Shown: positions 1-7,835 of the stretch, piece by piece
Layout of the letters: each line of letters opens with the position of its first letter
Numbering within the stretch: the first letter of the stretch is position 1
Origin: Pseudomonadota bacterium
Lineage (GTDB): Bacteria; Pseudomonadota; Gammaproteobacteria; Halothiobacillales; Halothiobacillaceae
Reading direction: 5' to 3'
DNA: 12,994 nt
Assembly (NCBI GenBank): GCA_021795795.1
Contig: JAJYPA010000197.1
Span: forward strand, 1 to 12,994
Notes under the pieces: generated by a model
Told to the model about the DNA's origin: nothing
Database searches by the model: none
The model's input: only the letters and a program-made list of their open reading frames with translations
Translations under genes and position numbers: made by a program

Positions 1-1
1 C

Positions 2-247
2 ACCTCGCTCACCTGGGCGCTGATCACGCCCTACGCGCGCGCCTACCACATGCCATGGCTGTACGCGCTGGGTGTGGCCTCGGGCGCCGGGCGCGTGATG
101 CAGAACGCGCACTGGTTTTCCGATGTCGTCGGCGGCGGGTTGCTCGGCTACTTCACCGCGCGCTGGACCGAAGAACACATGGACTCCAAGGCCAACGTGC
201 AGTGGGTTTTCACCGGCAACGGCCTGTACATGTTCAAGAGCTTCTGA
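2..247 (+). CDS. PAP2-family phosphatase, C-terminal fragment
   Basis: The window opens inside this gene; 81 residues remain in frame from base 2 to the TGA at 245-247. It contains the third PAP2 (type 2 phosphatidic acid phosphatase) signature, R-x5-H-x3-D, as GRVMQNAHWFSDVVGG, with Arg31, His37 and Asp41 of the fragment. The usual leading Ser of this motif is Gly here. In the family this His forms the phospho-enzyme intermediate and the Asp assists it. Known members dephosphorylate membrane lipid phosphates such as undecaprenyl diphosphate, phosphatidic acid or lipid A, with the active site usually facing the periplasm. Motifs 1 and 2 lie upstream of the window, so the substrate cannot be named. 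A role in recycling undecaprenyl carrier for the neighbouring polysaccharide genes is possible but is only inference from position. Confidence 0.85.
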   Translation, partial: TSLTWALITPYARAYHMPWLYALGVASGAGRVMQNAHWFSDVVGGGLLGYFTARWTEEHMDSKANVQWVFTGNGLYMFKSF

Positions 248-287
248 CCCATGCGCCCTACCCCCAAACAAGCCGCCAGCATCCGCA

Positions 288-303
288 GCGCCGCTCGCGG
301 CGC
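288..303. terminator. GC-rich hairpin after the PAP2 gene, possible terminator
   Basis: A near-perfect palindrome (GCGCCGC, TC, GCGGCGC) lies 41 bases after the PAP2 stop codon. It could fold as a 6-7 bp stem. No T-run follows, so it is not a canonical intrinsic terminator. It may instead be part of the repeat-rich spacer that continues to position 375. Confidence 0.3.
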
Positions 304-335
304 ATCATCCCGAATGACACGCCCAATTTTCCTGC

Positions 336-375
336 CGTCATCCCGGACGCTGTGCAGCGCCGAGCCGGGATCCAG
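336..375 (-). repeat. 40-bp palindromic intergenic repeat, copy 1
   Basis: On the minus strand this segment begins CTGGATCCCGGCTCGGC and ends GTCCGGGATGACG. The same 17-base and 13-base arms, separated by 10 variable bases, recur at 12811-12850 on the plus strand. ATCCCGG and CCGGGAT form a 7-bp outer stem. Inside it, CGCTG and CAGCG can form a second stem. It resembles a BIME/REP-like non-coding repeat and lies between the PAP2 gene and the broken nucleotidyltransferase. Confidence 0.75.
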
Positions 376-401
376 CTTGCACCACGGCTGAAGGGCCTGA
401 C

Positions 402-815
402 ATGAAACCCCATCCCGTGGCGCTGCCCGAGTTCATCAACCAACTGCGCGCCGTGCTGGCGCGACACCCGCAGGTGAACTTCGCCATGTTGTTCGGATCG
501 CTAGCGCGCGGCACGGCGCGGCCCGATAGCGACCTCAGATCTGGCTGTGGGCGCCGACAGCCCCCTGCACGTCGACGAGATCATCGCCTTGATCAGCGAT
601 CTGGCGCTGGCCACCGGCTGACCGGTGGACCTGATCGATCTGGCCACTGCCGGCGAGCCGCCGCTCGGGCAAATCCTCAGCCGCGGTGTGCGTGTGCTGG
701 ACGACAGCACCCGGCATGGCGCGCTGCTCAGCCATCACTTGACCGATGTGGCCGACTTTGTGCGCTGCAGCAGCGCATTCTTGACGAGTGGGGGCGGCGA
801 TGGATCGGGCGCTGA
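402..815 (+). pseudogene. MNT-domain nucleotidyltransferase (MntA-like antitoxin), triple-lesion pseudogene
   Basis: The start MKPHPVALPEFINQLRAVLA leads into FGSLARGTARPDSDL, the GS-x10-DxD motif of minimal nucleotidyltransferases. An extra base near 537 then shifts the frame just before the last Asp. In the shifted frame the protein continues DLAVGADSPLHVDEIIALI until an in-frame TGA at 619-621, where relatives typically have Arg (GRPVDLIDL). It resumes with PVDLIDLATAGEPPLG and HLTDVADFV. A missing base near 766 returns to the original frame for the typical ending QQRILDEWGRRWIGR. The two indels cancel, so the first frame closes at 815 with the expected C-terminus although the middle is nonsense. 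Known relatives AMPylate a HEPN toxin partner. A HepT remnant overlaps the 3' end, as in intact pairs. An ATG at 402 with weak upstream signals is the assumed start. Confidence 0.85.
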
Positions 816-979
816 TCGAGCAGAAAGTCGAATCGCTGCGGCGTTGCGTGCAGCGCATCGGAGACAAATGCCTAGCGTGGGCCGAGGATCACAGCGAGTA
901 CTGCGATTTCCGGTCGATCCGAGTCCACGTGCGCGCAACGACATTCGTTGGCATCGTCAACTATGGTACACGAGACTAG
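800..979 (+). pseudogene. HepT-like HEPN toxin, N-terminal remnant (DUF86 family)
   Basis: The ATG at 800 overlaps the end of the nucleotidyltransferase remnant by 16 bases, the arrangement usual for MntA-HepT pairs. The first 24 or so residues, MDRALIEQKVESLRRCVQRI plus GDKC, match the start of DUF86/HepT proteins. Beyond about base 868 the translation ([10 protein letters not shown] onward) no longer resembles the family. It lacks the R-x4-6-H ribonuclease motif region and stops at 977-979, giving 59 residues where the family usually has roughly 110-150. I read this as a toxin gene truncated by a deletion that joined it to the leader of sqdB. It should be non-functional. The same leader sequence, about 870-989, shows no convincing -35/-10 pair. 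Confidence 0.75.
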
Positions 980-982
980 GAG
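978..982 (+). promoter_or_regulatory. Ribosome binding site of sqdB
   Basis: AGGAG sits 7 bases upstream of the ATG at 990. This decides the start of sqdB over the in-frame upstream start near 948, which has no Shine-Dalgarno sequence and would add 14 residues ahead of the Rossmann strand. Confidence 0.75.
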
Positions 983-989
983 TAACGCC

Positions 990-2177
990 ATGAGAGTCCT
1001 GATCCTCGGCGGCGACGGCTTTTGCGGCTGGCCCACCTCGTTGCATCTGTCCGCGCAAGGTCACCAGGTGGCCATCGTCGACAATTTGTCGCGGCGCTGC
1101 ATCGACATCGAGCTGGAGTGCGATTCGCTCACGCCGATCCGCCCGATGGGCGAGCGGCTGCGTGCGTGGAAGGAGGTTTCCGGCAAGGACATCGCTTTTC
1201 ACAACTTCGACGTGGCGGTGAACTACCAGCGCCTACTGGATTTGCTCAAGGAGTGGCAGCCCAATGCCATCGTGCATTTCGCCGAGCAGCGCGCCGCACC
1301 ATATTCCATGAAATCCAGCCGGCACAAGCGCTACACCGTCAGCAACAACCTTAACGCCACCAACAACGTGCTAGCGGCGGTGGTCGAGAGCGAGCAGGAC
1401 ATCCACATTGTTCACCTGGGCACCATGGGCGTGTACGGCTACGGCACCGCCGGCATGAAGATCCCCGAGGGCTATCTCAAGGTAAAGGTGGAGATCGAGG
1501 GTGGTCAGCTGGTGGACAGGGAGATCCTGTACCCCGCCAACCCCGGCAGCATCTACCACATGACCAAGACCCAGGATCAGCTGCTGTTCTTCTTCTACAA
1601 CAAGAACGACAAGGTGCGCGTCACCGACCTGCACCAGGGCATCGTGTGGGGCACCCAGATTGAGCAGACCCGGCTTGACGAGCGGCTGATCAACCGCTTC
1701 GACTACGACGGCGACTACGGCACCGTGCTCAACCGCTTCCTGATGCAGGCCGCGGTGGATTACCCGCTGACCGTGCACGGCAGCGGCGGGCAGACACGCG
1801 CCTTCATCCACATCCAGGACACCGTCAGGTGCATTCAGCTGACGTTGGAAAGCCCGCCCAATGCGGATGATCGCGTGCAGATCTTCAATCAGATGACCGA
1901 AACGCACCGTGTTCGTGACCTGGCTCGCATGGTGGCCGAGCGCACGGGCGCTCGTATCGACTACCTGTCCAATCCACGCAATGAGGCGGACGAGAACGAA
2001 CTACATGTGGCTAACGACCGTTTTCTGCACCTTGGGTTGGACCCGATTACGTTGAGCGATGGCTTACTGGGGGAGGTATCCGAGATCGCCAGAAAATATG
2101 CCGATCGCTGTGACCGAAGCAAGATTCCGTGTGTTTCGCTGTGGAATGCGCACACCACATCGGATGTTCATAAGTAA
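990..2177 (+). CDS. sqdB: UDP-sulfoquinovose synthase (SqdB/SQD1 family)
   Basis: This 395-residue protein belongs to the extended short-chain dehydrogenase superfamily. Plant and bacterial members convert UDP-glucose plus sulfite to UDP-sulfoquinovose with bound NAD. The N-terminal Rossmann motif has the SqdB-specific form GGDGFCGW (residues 7-14). Other family hallmarks are [25 protein letters not shown] with Thr145, the catalytic YxxxK as Tyr189 and Lys193, [23 protein letters not shown] and [13 protein letters not shown]. These match SQD1 more closely than generic UDP-glucose 4-epimerases. Length is normal for the family. It is followed, after 64 bases, by a flippase gene on the same strand, with no SqdX-type sulfolipid glycosyltransferase in the window. 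This points to a surface glycan role like that of archaeal Agl3, not to sulfolipid synthesis. The last 15 residues are unusual and probably variable. Confidence 0.9.
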   Translation: MRVLILGGDGFCGWPTSLHLSAQGHQVAIVDNLSRRCIDIELECDSLTPIRPMGERLRAWKEVSGKDIAFHNFDVAVNYQRLLDLLKEWQPNAIVHFAEQRAAPYSMKSSRHKRYTVSNNLNATNNVLAAVVESEQDIHIVHLGTMGVYGYGTAGMKIPEGYLKVKVEIEGGQLVDREILYPANPGSIYHMTKTQDQLLFFFYNKNDKVRVTDLHQGIVWGTQIEQTRLDERLINRFDYDGDYGTVLNRFLMQAAVDYPLTVHGSGGQTRAFIHIQDTVRCIQLTLESPPNADDRVQIFNQMTETHRVRDLARMVAERTGARIDYLSNPRNEADENELHVANDRFLHLGLDPITLSDGLLGEVSEIARKYADRCDRSKIPCVSLWNAHTTSDVHK

Positions 2178-2241
2178 ATAGTGGCCAAAAACAACGTGCC
2201 GGTGCGTCCCGCCGGTATGCGCACTTGAATAGGCGCTGGGT

Positions 2242-3642
2242 GTGGGTGACGATATTGACACGATAGACAATGATCACCGGTCAGGTATCCGCCCCGGCAT
2301 GGTCCAACCGGTTCTACTCGGCAGAAACAAGCTGCTGCATCGCTGGCTAGGCCCCGTAGAGGGATTGAAGCGGCAGTTGGCTACCGACATGGCCGGCATA
2401 TTCATGCTTAGCCTAACGCAGAAGATGCTGATGCTGGTTGCCAGCATTTTGCTGGCGCGATTGATGAGGCCGCATAACTACGGCGTCTACGCTGCGATAA
2501 TGGCTGCGGTGACCTTGGTGGGTGTACCGGCATCGCTGGGTTTGCCCATCTTGGCAGTCCGTGAGATGGCCGCTTATCGTGCATGCAAAGAATGGGCGCT
2601 GATGAAGGGCGTGCTCATCCGAAGCATTCAGATAATGTCAGGCCCGCTGCTACTACTGGCTTTGCTAATCTGGATGCTCGAACCCTGGTTCAGCCGTAGT
2701 AGTGATTTTAACGTTACATTAATTTGGACGGCATTTACCCTGTTGTTGCTGACGCAATTCGGTGCTCTACGTGGCGCCATTCTGCGTGGCTTACACCACG
2801 TCATTCTGGGTCTGGCACCGGAAATGGTAATTGCCCCTTTAATATTAATTTTCGGTATTGGTACTTGGGCGCTTTGCATCCACACCCCACTCACGCCTTT
2901 GATCGCTGTACTCATGCGTCTCGGCGGGGCTAGTGCCGCTTTTCTTATCGGAGGAGTGTGGTTGTGGAGGCGGCTTCCGGCCCCAATGCAGGAGGTGAGT
3001 GCACGTTATCAGACGGCACACTGGCCTGCCGCTGTCGGGCCGCTTGCACTGGTAAGCTCATTGAGTGTGGTTACCGCACAGACTGACGTTGTCATGTTGA
3101 CAGTGCTTAAGGGTCCGACTGCTGCAGGTATATACCAGGTGGCCTCGCGAGGCGCTGAACTGGTGGCTTTCGCTGTGACCATCAGTAGCCTTGCCTTGCA
3201 GCCCACTCTAGCGCGGTTGCATGTCGCAGGTGAGTTACAGCGCCTTCGTCGCGTGGCCATGCGGACAGCGTGGATTATGTTTTCGGGTGCACTGTGCGCG
3301 GCCATAGTCTTCATCGTGGCCGGCCAAACGCTACTTGTCCACATTTTCGGATCGTCGTACACCCCTGCTGCGCTTCCGTTAGGCATTCTTTCCGGAGGCT
3401 GGGTGCTGATCACTGTGTTTGGGCCAGGCAGAGACACTTTGTTGATGACTGGCGGTGAGCGTGTCGTGGCATTAATCGTAGTGCTCAGTTCGATTGCCAA
3501 CGTCATATTGAATCTGCTGCTGATACCCATGGCGGGTCCTGAAGGCGCAGCAGTCTCTACCGCCGCAAGTCTAGTGGGCTGCCAATTGGGATATGCACTC
3601 GGTGTCTACAAGCGACTCGGCATTCGAGTCATGATTGCTTAA
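2242..3642 (+). CDS. Wzx-type oligosaccharide flippase
   Basis: This is a 466-residue, strongly hydrophobic protein with about a dozen predicted membrane segments from residue 50 onward. The first 45 or so residues are polar. The stretch LLARLMRPHNYGVYAAIMAA, followed by VTLVGVPASLGLPILAVREM, is typical of Polysacc_synt/MOP-superfamily flippases. So is a central PLALVSSLSVVTAQTDVVML region, in which an intramembrane Asp is kept. Family members move undecaprenyl-diphosphate-linked repeat units across the inner membrane. The start is uncertain. GTG at 2242 has no clear ribosome binding site, and in-frame ATGs exist at 2299 and 2389, the last just before the first membrane segment. The stop is 19 bases before the next gene, so the two are probably co-transcribed. 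From about 2650 the gene becomes richer in A and T than sqdB. Confidence 0.85.
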   Translation: MGDDIDTIDNDHRSGIRPGMVQPVLLGRNKLLHRWLGPVEGLKRQLATDMAGIFMLSLTQKMLMLVASILLARLMRPHNYGVYAAIMAAVTLVGVPASLGLPILAVREMAAYRACKEWALMKGVLIRSIQIMSGPLLLLALLIWMLEPWFSRSSDFNVTLIWTAFTLLLLTQFGALRGAILRGLHHVILGLAPEMVIAPLILIFGIGTWALCIHTPLTPLIAVLMRLGGASAAFLIGGVWLWRRLPAPMQEVSARYQTAHWPAAVGPLALVSSLSVVTAQTDVVMLTVLKGPTAAGIYQVASRGAELVAFAVTISSLALQPTLARLHVAGELQRLRRVAMRTAWIMFSGALCAAIVFIVAGQTLLVHIFGSSYTPAALPLGILSGGWVLITVFGPGRDTLLMTGGERVVALIVVLSSIANVILNLLLIPMAGPEGAAVSTAASLVGCQLGYALGVYKRLGIRVMIA

Positions 3643-3661
3643 TAGAGTTAGGCGACATGCG

Positions 3662-4906
3662 ATGAACGCATCTATTAGTTACCGTAATGTCATTGCATTG
3701 GGAATGCATTTAGTGTTTATCGTCGCGTTTGTCCCATACATGACCAAAGTGACTGATTTCACACTACTGATCGCGCCGCTTACTTTAATTTGTATAGCAT
3801 TTATTGTCACGCCTGTAATTATGCCACGACAGATTGCCTTCATATTAAAATCGTTGCGGAGACCCCGAACACTGTTTCTAATGTTTGTTTTACCGGCAAC
3901 TCCTACACTGATAGCAGTACTTAATGGTCATCTTTCGTCAATGTTTTACGCGATTTTGATGGGCACGGTGCTTGCAGCTATGCAGGTCATGCTGGTGATC
4001 TTGTCTTTAGGCGGACTGGTCGAGACCTTGTCCGCCGCAGCTCTGATTTGTGTGCCCGCCTTTATTTTTATGTCATTACCGGGTTTGTTGGGAGCATTGA
4101 GAAGTGGTAGTCGATTCATACCTGACGCAGCCCAGCCCAATGCAGTTGCTTTCATATTTGTCGGATTTACAATCGCGTGTATGTGGCGGCTGTTTAGGGT
4201 AGAAACACGAATCTTCGTGAAATTAGTTAACTTGATTGTTATCATTATGGCGTCAAGTGTCATCTTTATAGTTTCATCAAGGGCTTCAATGCTAGCATTG
4301 GGGTTTGCTATACTGATTCCATTCAGCATCTATGTGCTGAAGGTATTCGCAGATGGTCGAATGCCAAAATATATTTTCACTATCCTATTCGGCACAGTAC
4401 TCAGTTGCGTCGTCATCTTTCTTGTATTACGTTGGGAAACGCTGGCAAAGCTGGGCAGTTATATGATGCATATGTTGGCGATCAATTCGAGTTATCGGGG
4501 GTTGGGTAGCGGATTATCGGGCCGCATAGTGCGTTGGGATAGGACTATAAGGGCCATATTTTCCGGCCTGACTTGGCTGGTTGGTTCGGGCTATCGTACA
4601 TCTGGTTCTGAGCTCGGATTTAGTGTAGATAACGGTTATTTGACGTTATGGTATGAAAGCGGCTTGCTGGGCATGACTTTTATCTTAGGCCAGATGGCCT
4701 GGGTCGCTATCAAAAGTGCCTCAGCCATACGGCGCGGGGCGATTCGTGATAACTTGCCAAAATTTATGTTGCTTGGATTTATAATCGCTCTAATAATAAA
4801 CAATATTTTTGATCGGTATCTGTTTGGTTTGGGTAATCCGTTTTCCTTATTTGCCCTTGGAATTTTACTCATCAACCAGAATGACCTTGCGCGGATTTTT
4901 TCTTAA
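3662..4906 (+). CDS. Wzy-type O-antigen/exopolysaccharide polymerase or ligase
   Basis: This 414-residue protein has about 10-12 hydrophobic segments and a large polar loop in its second half. The loop begins SGRIVRWDRTIRAIF and contains GSGYRTSG (from residue 308) and VDNGYLTLWYESGLLG (from residue 322), the layout of the Wzy_C/O-antigen ligase family. Members join undecaprenyl-linked repeat units in the periplasm or attach glycans to an acceptor. Polymerase fits better because a flippase gene lies directly upstream, but ligase and polymerase cannot be separated by sequence alone. ATG 3662 is preferred to TTG 3635 because it follows a GAGTTAGG-like purine stretch and does not overlap the flippase. 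The gene is clearly AT-rich relative to the window, a common trait of horizontally acquired wzy genes. Confidence 0.8.
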   Translation: MNASISYRNVIALGMHLVFIVAFVPYMTKVTDFTLLIAPLTLICIAFIVTPVIMPRQIAFILKSLRRPRTLFLMFVLPATPTLIAVLNGHLSSMFYAILMGTVLAAMQVMLVILSLGGLVETLSAAALICVPAFIFMSLPGLLGALRSGSRFIPDAAQPNAVAFIFVGFTIACMWRLFRVETRIFVKLVNLIVIIMASSVIFIVSSRASMLALGFAILIPFSIYVLKVFADGRMPKYIFTILFGTVLSCVVIFLVLRWETLAKLGSYMMHMLAINSSYRGLGSGLSGRIVRWDRTIRAIFSGLTWLVGSGYRTSGSELGFSVDNGYLTLWYESGLLGMTFILGQMAWVAIKSASAIRRGAIRDNLPKFMLLGFIIALIINNIFDRYLFGLGNPFSLFALGILLINQNDLARIFS

Positions 4907-4950
4907 TAAGATTGGCGTCCGACGCAAATATCAGAATAGGAATAATAACC

Positions 4951-4955
4951 GGAGG
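4951..4955 (+). promoter_or_regulatory. Ribosome binding site of the GH16 gene
   Basis: GGAGG lies 4 bases before the ATG at 4960. It fixes the start there rather than at an upstream in-frame TTG (4912), and the resulting N-terminus is a clean signal peptide. Confidence 0.8.
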
Positions 4956-4959
4956 CGAA

Positions 4960-5916
4960 ATGATCCGATATCTTGTGTTTTTACTCTTCACTCTCTGCGC
5001 GGCCAATAGCGTCAACGCTGTTGCACGCACTGCTATTCCAGGACCTGCGAAGATGGCCGGTTTCACCAAATTGACATTTTCCTCGAATTTTAGTAGAGGT
5101 TCTATTGCCGTGGTCAAGCCTTTCGAATCTGGTAAAAAATGGTATATTTGGTCGTTTTTCGGCCAGCATGCGAATCCGGCGGTGTTGCATTTTAACCGTG
5201 ATCGTACGCTCACCCTAATGGGTGGGCCCACTGGGCCGAATGCACAAATTGCCACGGCGGCCCCGGTGAATAATACGAAGGGCTATGTGGGCGAGGCATT
5301 CGGTGGTGGTGCCTACATCGAAGCATCACTGGCGTTTCAGCCGGACAATGAGATCAGGCGGCATTTCAAGGGCCATCCATCTTTCTGGGCCATGGCATTG
5401 GAACATTTGGTTCATGCGAAATTGCACGTGAATACATTGATCAACTTACCTAAGAAATTCAAGCATTTCGTGGAAGTCGATATTTTCGAGTATGACCTTT
5501 TCCAATATTTACACGTTACAAATGTTTATGGAGGAACTGCGCACGACTGGTATGGCATCTGGAAAAAATCGTGTACACGCGGGTTCTGCTCATTCGATGA
5601 TTCAAATATCAAGCGATGGATACCAGCAGGCACTAAGCTGACAAATTTCCATCAATACGCAATACTGTGGCGCCCCGCCATTGCAGCAGGCCAGGGTTAT
5701 TTGCAATACTATTTCGATGGAACGCCTGTCGGTAATCGGATTCATTGGAAGAAATGTGGTAAGAATGCAAACCCGAAATCGACTAGTTATAACCCGTTTT
5801 GCGTTTTGGATTCACAACATTTGGTTTTAATCCTTGGTACTGGTCAGGGCGAGCCGATGATTATTCATGATGTTCGTGTATATCAGTCTTCATCGGCTCG
5901 TGATGCAATCAATTAA
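4960..5916 (+). CDS. Secreted GH16-family glycoside hydrolase
   Basis: This 318-residue protein starts with a signal peptide (MIRYLVFLLFTLCAANSVNA, likely cut after residue 20) that directs it across the inner membrane. The GH16 catalytic signature E-[IV]-D-x-x-E is present as EVDIFE, with Glu172 (nucleophile), Asp174 and Glu177 (acid/base). Downstream the fold's late strands are recognisable: FHQYAILWRP, YLQYYFDGTPVG and the C-terminal MIIHDVRVYQ. GH16 enzymes cut or transglycosylate beta-1,3/1,4 glucans or galactans. In exopolysaccharide loci they act as endoglycanases that set chain length or release polymer, ExoK being the known example. The substrate here is probably the product of this locus, by context only. 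Its 3' end overlaps the next gene's start. Four or more cysteines in the mature part suggest disulphides. Confidence 0.85.
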   Translation: MIRYLVFLLFTLCAANSVNAVARTAIPGPAKMAGFTKLTFSSNFSRGSIAVVKPFESGKKWYIWSFFGQHANPAVLHFNRDRTLTLMGGPTGPNAQIATAAPVNNTKGYVGEAFGGGAYIEASLAFQPDNEIRRHFKGHPSFWAMALEHLVHAKLHVNTLINLPKKFKHFVEVDIFEYDLFQYLHVTNVYGGTAHDWYGIWKKSCTRGFCSFDDSNIKRWIPAGTKLTNFHQYAILWRPAIAAGQGYLQYYFDGTPVGNRIHWKKCGKNANPKSTSYNPFCVLDSQHLVLILGTGQGEPMIIHDVRVYQSSSARDAIN

Positions 5917-7075
5917 ATCGATGCCTCGGCATATCCCATTTGTTGTTTACTGGAACAACATTCCTTCTCCATATATGATTGAGCGATTTAATGCACTCGC
6001 TGTTCGTGAAGTATTTGAGTTCGAGGCTTGGTTCAATGATCGGCTTGAGCCCGATCGCAGCTGGGTAGTGGATGAATCAACGTGGCAATTCCGCTACCGT
6101 TACTTGCCGGCCACCCGCCTGCTGGGTCGACGGTTGCGTTGGCCGTTGCCGCTGTTAGGGCACAAGCCAGACGTGCTGGTTAGTCTGTATGCAGAACCTG
6201 TGTTCCTGTTTGGCTGGATCATCGCCAAGTTACGCCGTGTGAAGACGGCGTATTGGTGTCAGGTCACCATGGATCAGTGGGTTAACCGCAAAAGATGGAA
6301 GGACGCGGTTAAGCAGAAATTGTTCACACGTGTCGATGCAACTTTGGGCAGTGGTGAAGAGAGTCGCGCCTTTGCAATGCGCTTCGGTACAGAATCCTCG
6401 AGAGCATTCTGTTTGCCGCATTCCATCGATGTTGCGCATTATGCGACCGGCACGGCGCATGCGCGTACTCAACGGAGCACTTTCCGGGAGCAGATGAACC
6501 TTCAGGGCGTCACTTTCATTTACGTTGGACGACTGTGGTGGGGCAAAGGCATTTCATACTTGTTGGACGCCTTCGACACAGTCCAGCGGCAGAGTGCCGA
6601 GCCGGTCAGTCTACTGCTGGTGGGCGATGGTCCGGAAGAGGCCGTGCTGCGGCAGCGCTGTGTCGCACTCAGCCTCCGTAACGTCGTATTCGCAGGGTTC
6701 CAGCAGAAGCCCGACCTGCCGCGCTACTATGCCATGGCGGACGTATTCGTTTTTCCCACCTTGGGCGACCCCTATGGTCTGGTGATAGACGAGGCCATGG
6801 CCTGTGGCTTGCCGGTGATCAGCACCAGCGCTGCCGGTGAGATTCGTGATCGCGTCGAGGATGGCGATAACGGCTACATTGTGCCACCGGAAGAGAGTAA
6901 TGCACTGGCAGCGCGCATGCTGGAGTTGGCTCATGATGCCGCCTTGCGAGAGCGTATGGGCCATCGGTCCACCGAGAAAATCGCTGACCATACACCCGAG
7001 CGTTGGGCCAAGGATTTCGAGCAGATCGTATTTTCGATATTGGGCAATAAAAATCACTCATGCTCTGGAGAATAG
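5903..7075 (+). CDS. GT4-family glycosyltransferase
   Basis: A 390-residue retaining glycosyltransferase of the GT-B fold. The C-terminal Rossmann half is clear: YVGRLWWGKGISYLLDAF around residues 207-224 with the nucleotide-sugar-binding Arg and Lys, LLLVGDGPEE, and DPYGLVIDEAMACGLPVIS. The usual E-x7-E motif is D-x7-E here, Asp289 and Glu297. A GEIRDRVEDGDNGYIVPPEE segment follows. The N-terminal acceptor half (PFVVYWNNIPSPYMIERFNA) has the typical first beta strand. It probably adds a sugar to the growing lipid-linked repeat unit on the cytoplasmic face. ATG 5903 overlaps the GH16 stop by 14 bases and suggests coupling; ATG 5921 is an equally possible start, and neither has a strong ribosome binding site. 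Donor and linkage cannot be read from the sequence. Because sqdB is in the same cluster, UDP-sulfoquinovose is one candidate donor. Confidence 0.85.
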   Translation: MQSIKSMPRHIPFVVYWNNIPSPYMIERFNALAVREVFEFEAWFNDRLEPDRSWVVDESTWQFRYRYLPATRLLGRRLRWPLPLLGHKPDVLVSLYAEPVFLFGWIIAKLRRVKTAYWCQVTMDQWVNRKRWKDAVKQKLFTRVDATLGSGEESRAFAMRFGTESSRAFCLPHSIDVAHYATGTAHARTQRSTFREQMNLQGVTFIYVGRLWWGKGISYLLDAFDTVQRQSAEPVSLLLVGDGPEEAVLRQRCVALSLRNVVFAGFQQKPDLPRYYAMADVFVFPTLGDPYGLVIDEAMACGLPVISTSAAGEIRDRVEDGDNGYIVPPEESNALAARMLELAHDAALRERMGHRSTEKIADHTPERWAKDFEQIVFSILGNKNHSCSGE

Positions 7076-7077
7076 AT

Positions 7078-7746
7078 ATGGATCTTGGCCGACCGAACTG
7101 GTTGCTGGGAAATTCAATCAAGCCGAATACTCAAGATTTTTCAGAAAAAATTGCTTGGCATGATCATAAAATTCGATTTGCTGTTCATTACTGTCGTGAC
7201 AAGGATGTTCTGGATTTAGGTTGCGTACAACACAATCCAGAGAATTACAAAAGTAGATATTGGCTGCATAAAGCACTTGCGAAAGTTGCAAAGAGTTTGG
7301 AAGGAATGGATCTGTATGAGGAAGGTGTTGAATACCTCAAGAATGTTGGATATAGCGTTTTTATCGGGAATGCCGAATGCTTCAATACTGGAAAGAAATA
7401 TGATGTCATCGTTGCTGGCGACCTAATTGAGCATCTTGAGAATTTGGGTAATTTTTTGACTTGTTGTAAGTTGCATCTGCGGCCTAAAGGCCGACTTCTT
7501 ATATCTACACCAAATCCATGGTATTGGCGCTTTGTTGTAAAGGCCATATTTCTTAGGCGCGTTAATGCAAACCCTGAGCACACACTCTGGATGTGTCCGA
7601 CTGTATTAGGGCAATTGCTGTCAAGACATGGCATGAAGATTGAGTATTGGGAGTATGGGTCACGTTATATTAAGGATAGGATCATACCTTTGCCGAGTGG
7701 CGTGAAACATGCGAGCTTCAACGCCTCGGCTATCAATGTCATTTGA
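7078..7746 (+). CDS. Class I SAM-dependent methyltransferase
   Basis: A 222-residue protein with the Methyltransf_11/23 fold. Motif I is VLDLGC (residues 44-49), an acidic strand end SLEGMDLYEEGVEYL follows, then AECF, YDVIVAGDLIEHLENL (Asp115 to Leu120 being the DLIEHL post-motif) and LRPKGRLLISTPNPW. The ATG at 7078 is chosen over 7060 because GGAG at 7066-7069 is well placed for it and it begins two bases after the upstream glycosyltransferase stop. It probably methylates a sugar of the repeat unit. The gene is AT-rich and ends what looks like an unbroken operon from sqdB. Such loci often carry small methyltransferases that modify or cap the glycan. The acceptor is unknown. Confidence 0.8.
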   Translation: MDLGRPNWLLGNSIKPNTQDFSEKIAWHDHKIRFAVHYCRDKDVLDLGCVQHNPENYKSRYWLHKALAKVAKSLEGMDLYEEGVEYLKNVGYSVFIGNAECFNTGKKYDVIVAGDLIEHLENLGNFLTCCKLHLRPKGRLLISTPNPWYWRFVVKAIFLRRVNANPEHTLWMCPTVLGQLLSRHGMKIEYWEYGSRYIKDRIIPLPSGVKHASFNASAINVI

Positions 7747-7766
7747 ATTATTTCTGACATTTGCGA

Positions 7767-7791
7767 GCGCTTGGCCAAAAATTTTAAGCGC
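7767..7791. terminator. Hairpin after the methyltransferase gene, possible terminator
   Basis: GCGCTT (7767-7772) and AAGCGC (7786-7791) form a 6-bp stem. The 13-base spacer contains an A-run and a T-run that can pair internally. It begins 20 bases after the methyltransferase stop. There is no T-tract after the stem on the plus strand, so termination is only plausible. Confidence 0.3.
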
Positions 7792-7835
7792 CCATTTACA
7801 GCTAAGTGAATTGTATACTTCACGGCGAGGTAAAA

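Noticed and set aside
530..540. Programmed frameshift joining the two nucleotidyltransferase frames
   Set aside because: No slippery sequence, and a stop codon plus a second indel follow downstream, so decay explains it better.
1371..1907. Long minus-strand open frame inside sqdB
   Set aside because: It is a shadow of the high-GC codon pattern of sqdB; its translation has no recognisable domain.
5903..7075. Assignment of this GT4 as SqdX (sulfolipid synthase)
   Set aside because: I cannot see SqdX-specific N-terminal features; GT4 motifs alone do not define the acceptor, so it is left generic.
7795..7819. Promoter formed by TTTACA and TATACT ahead of the ATG at 7836
   Set aside because: The spacer is only 13 bases, too short for a standard sigma-70 promoter; only the -10-like hexamer is mentioned, as weak.
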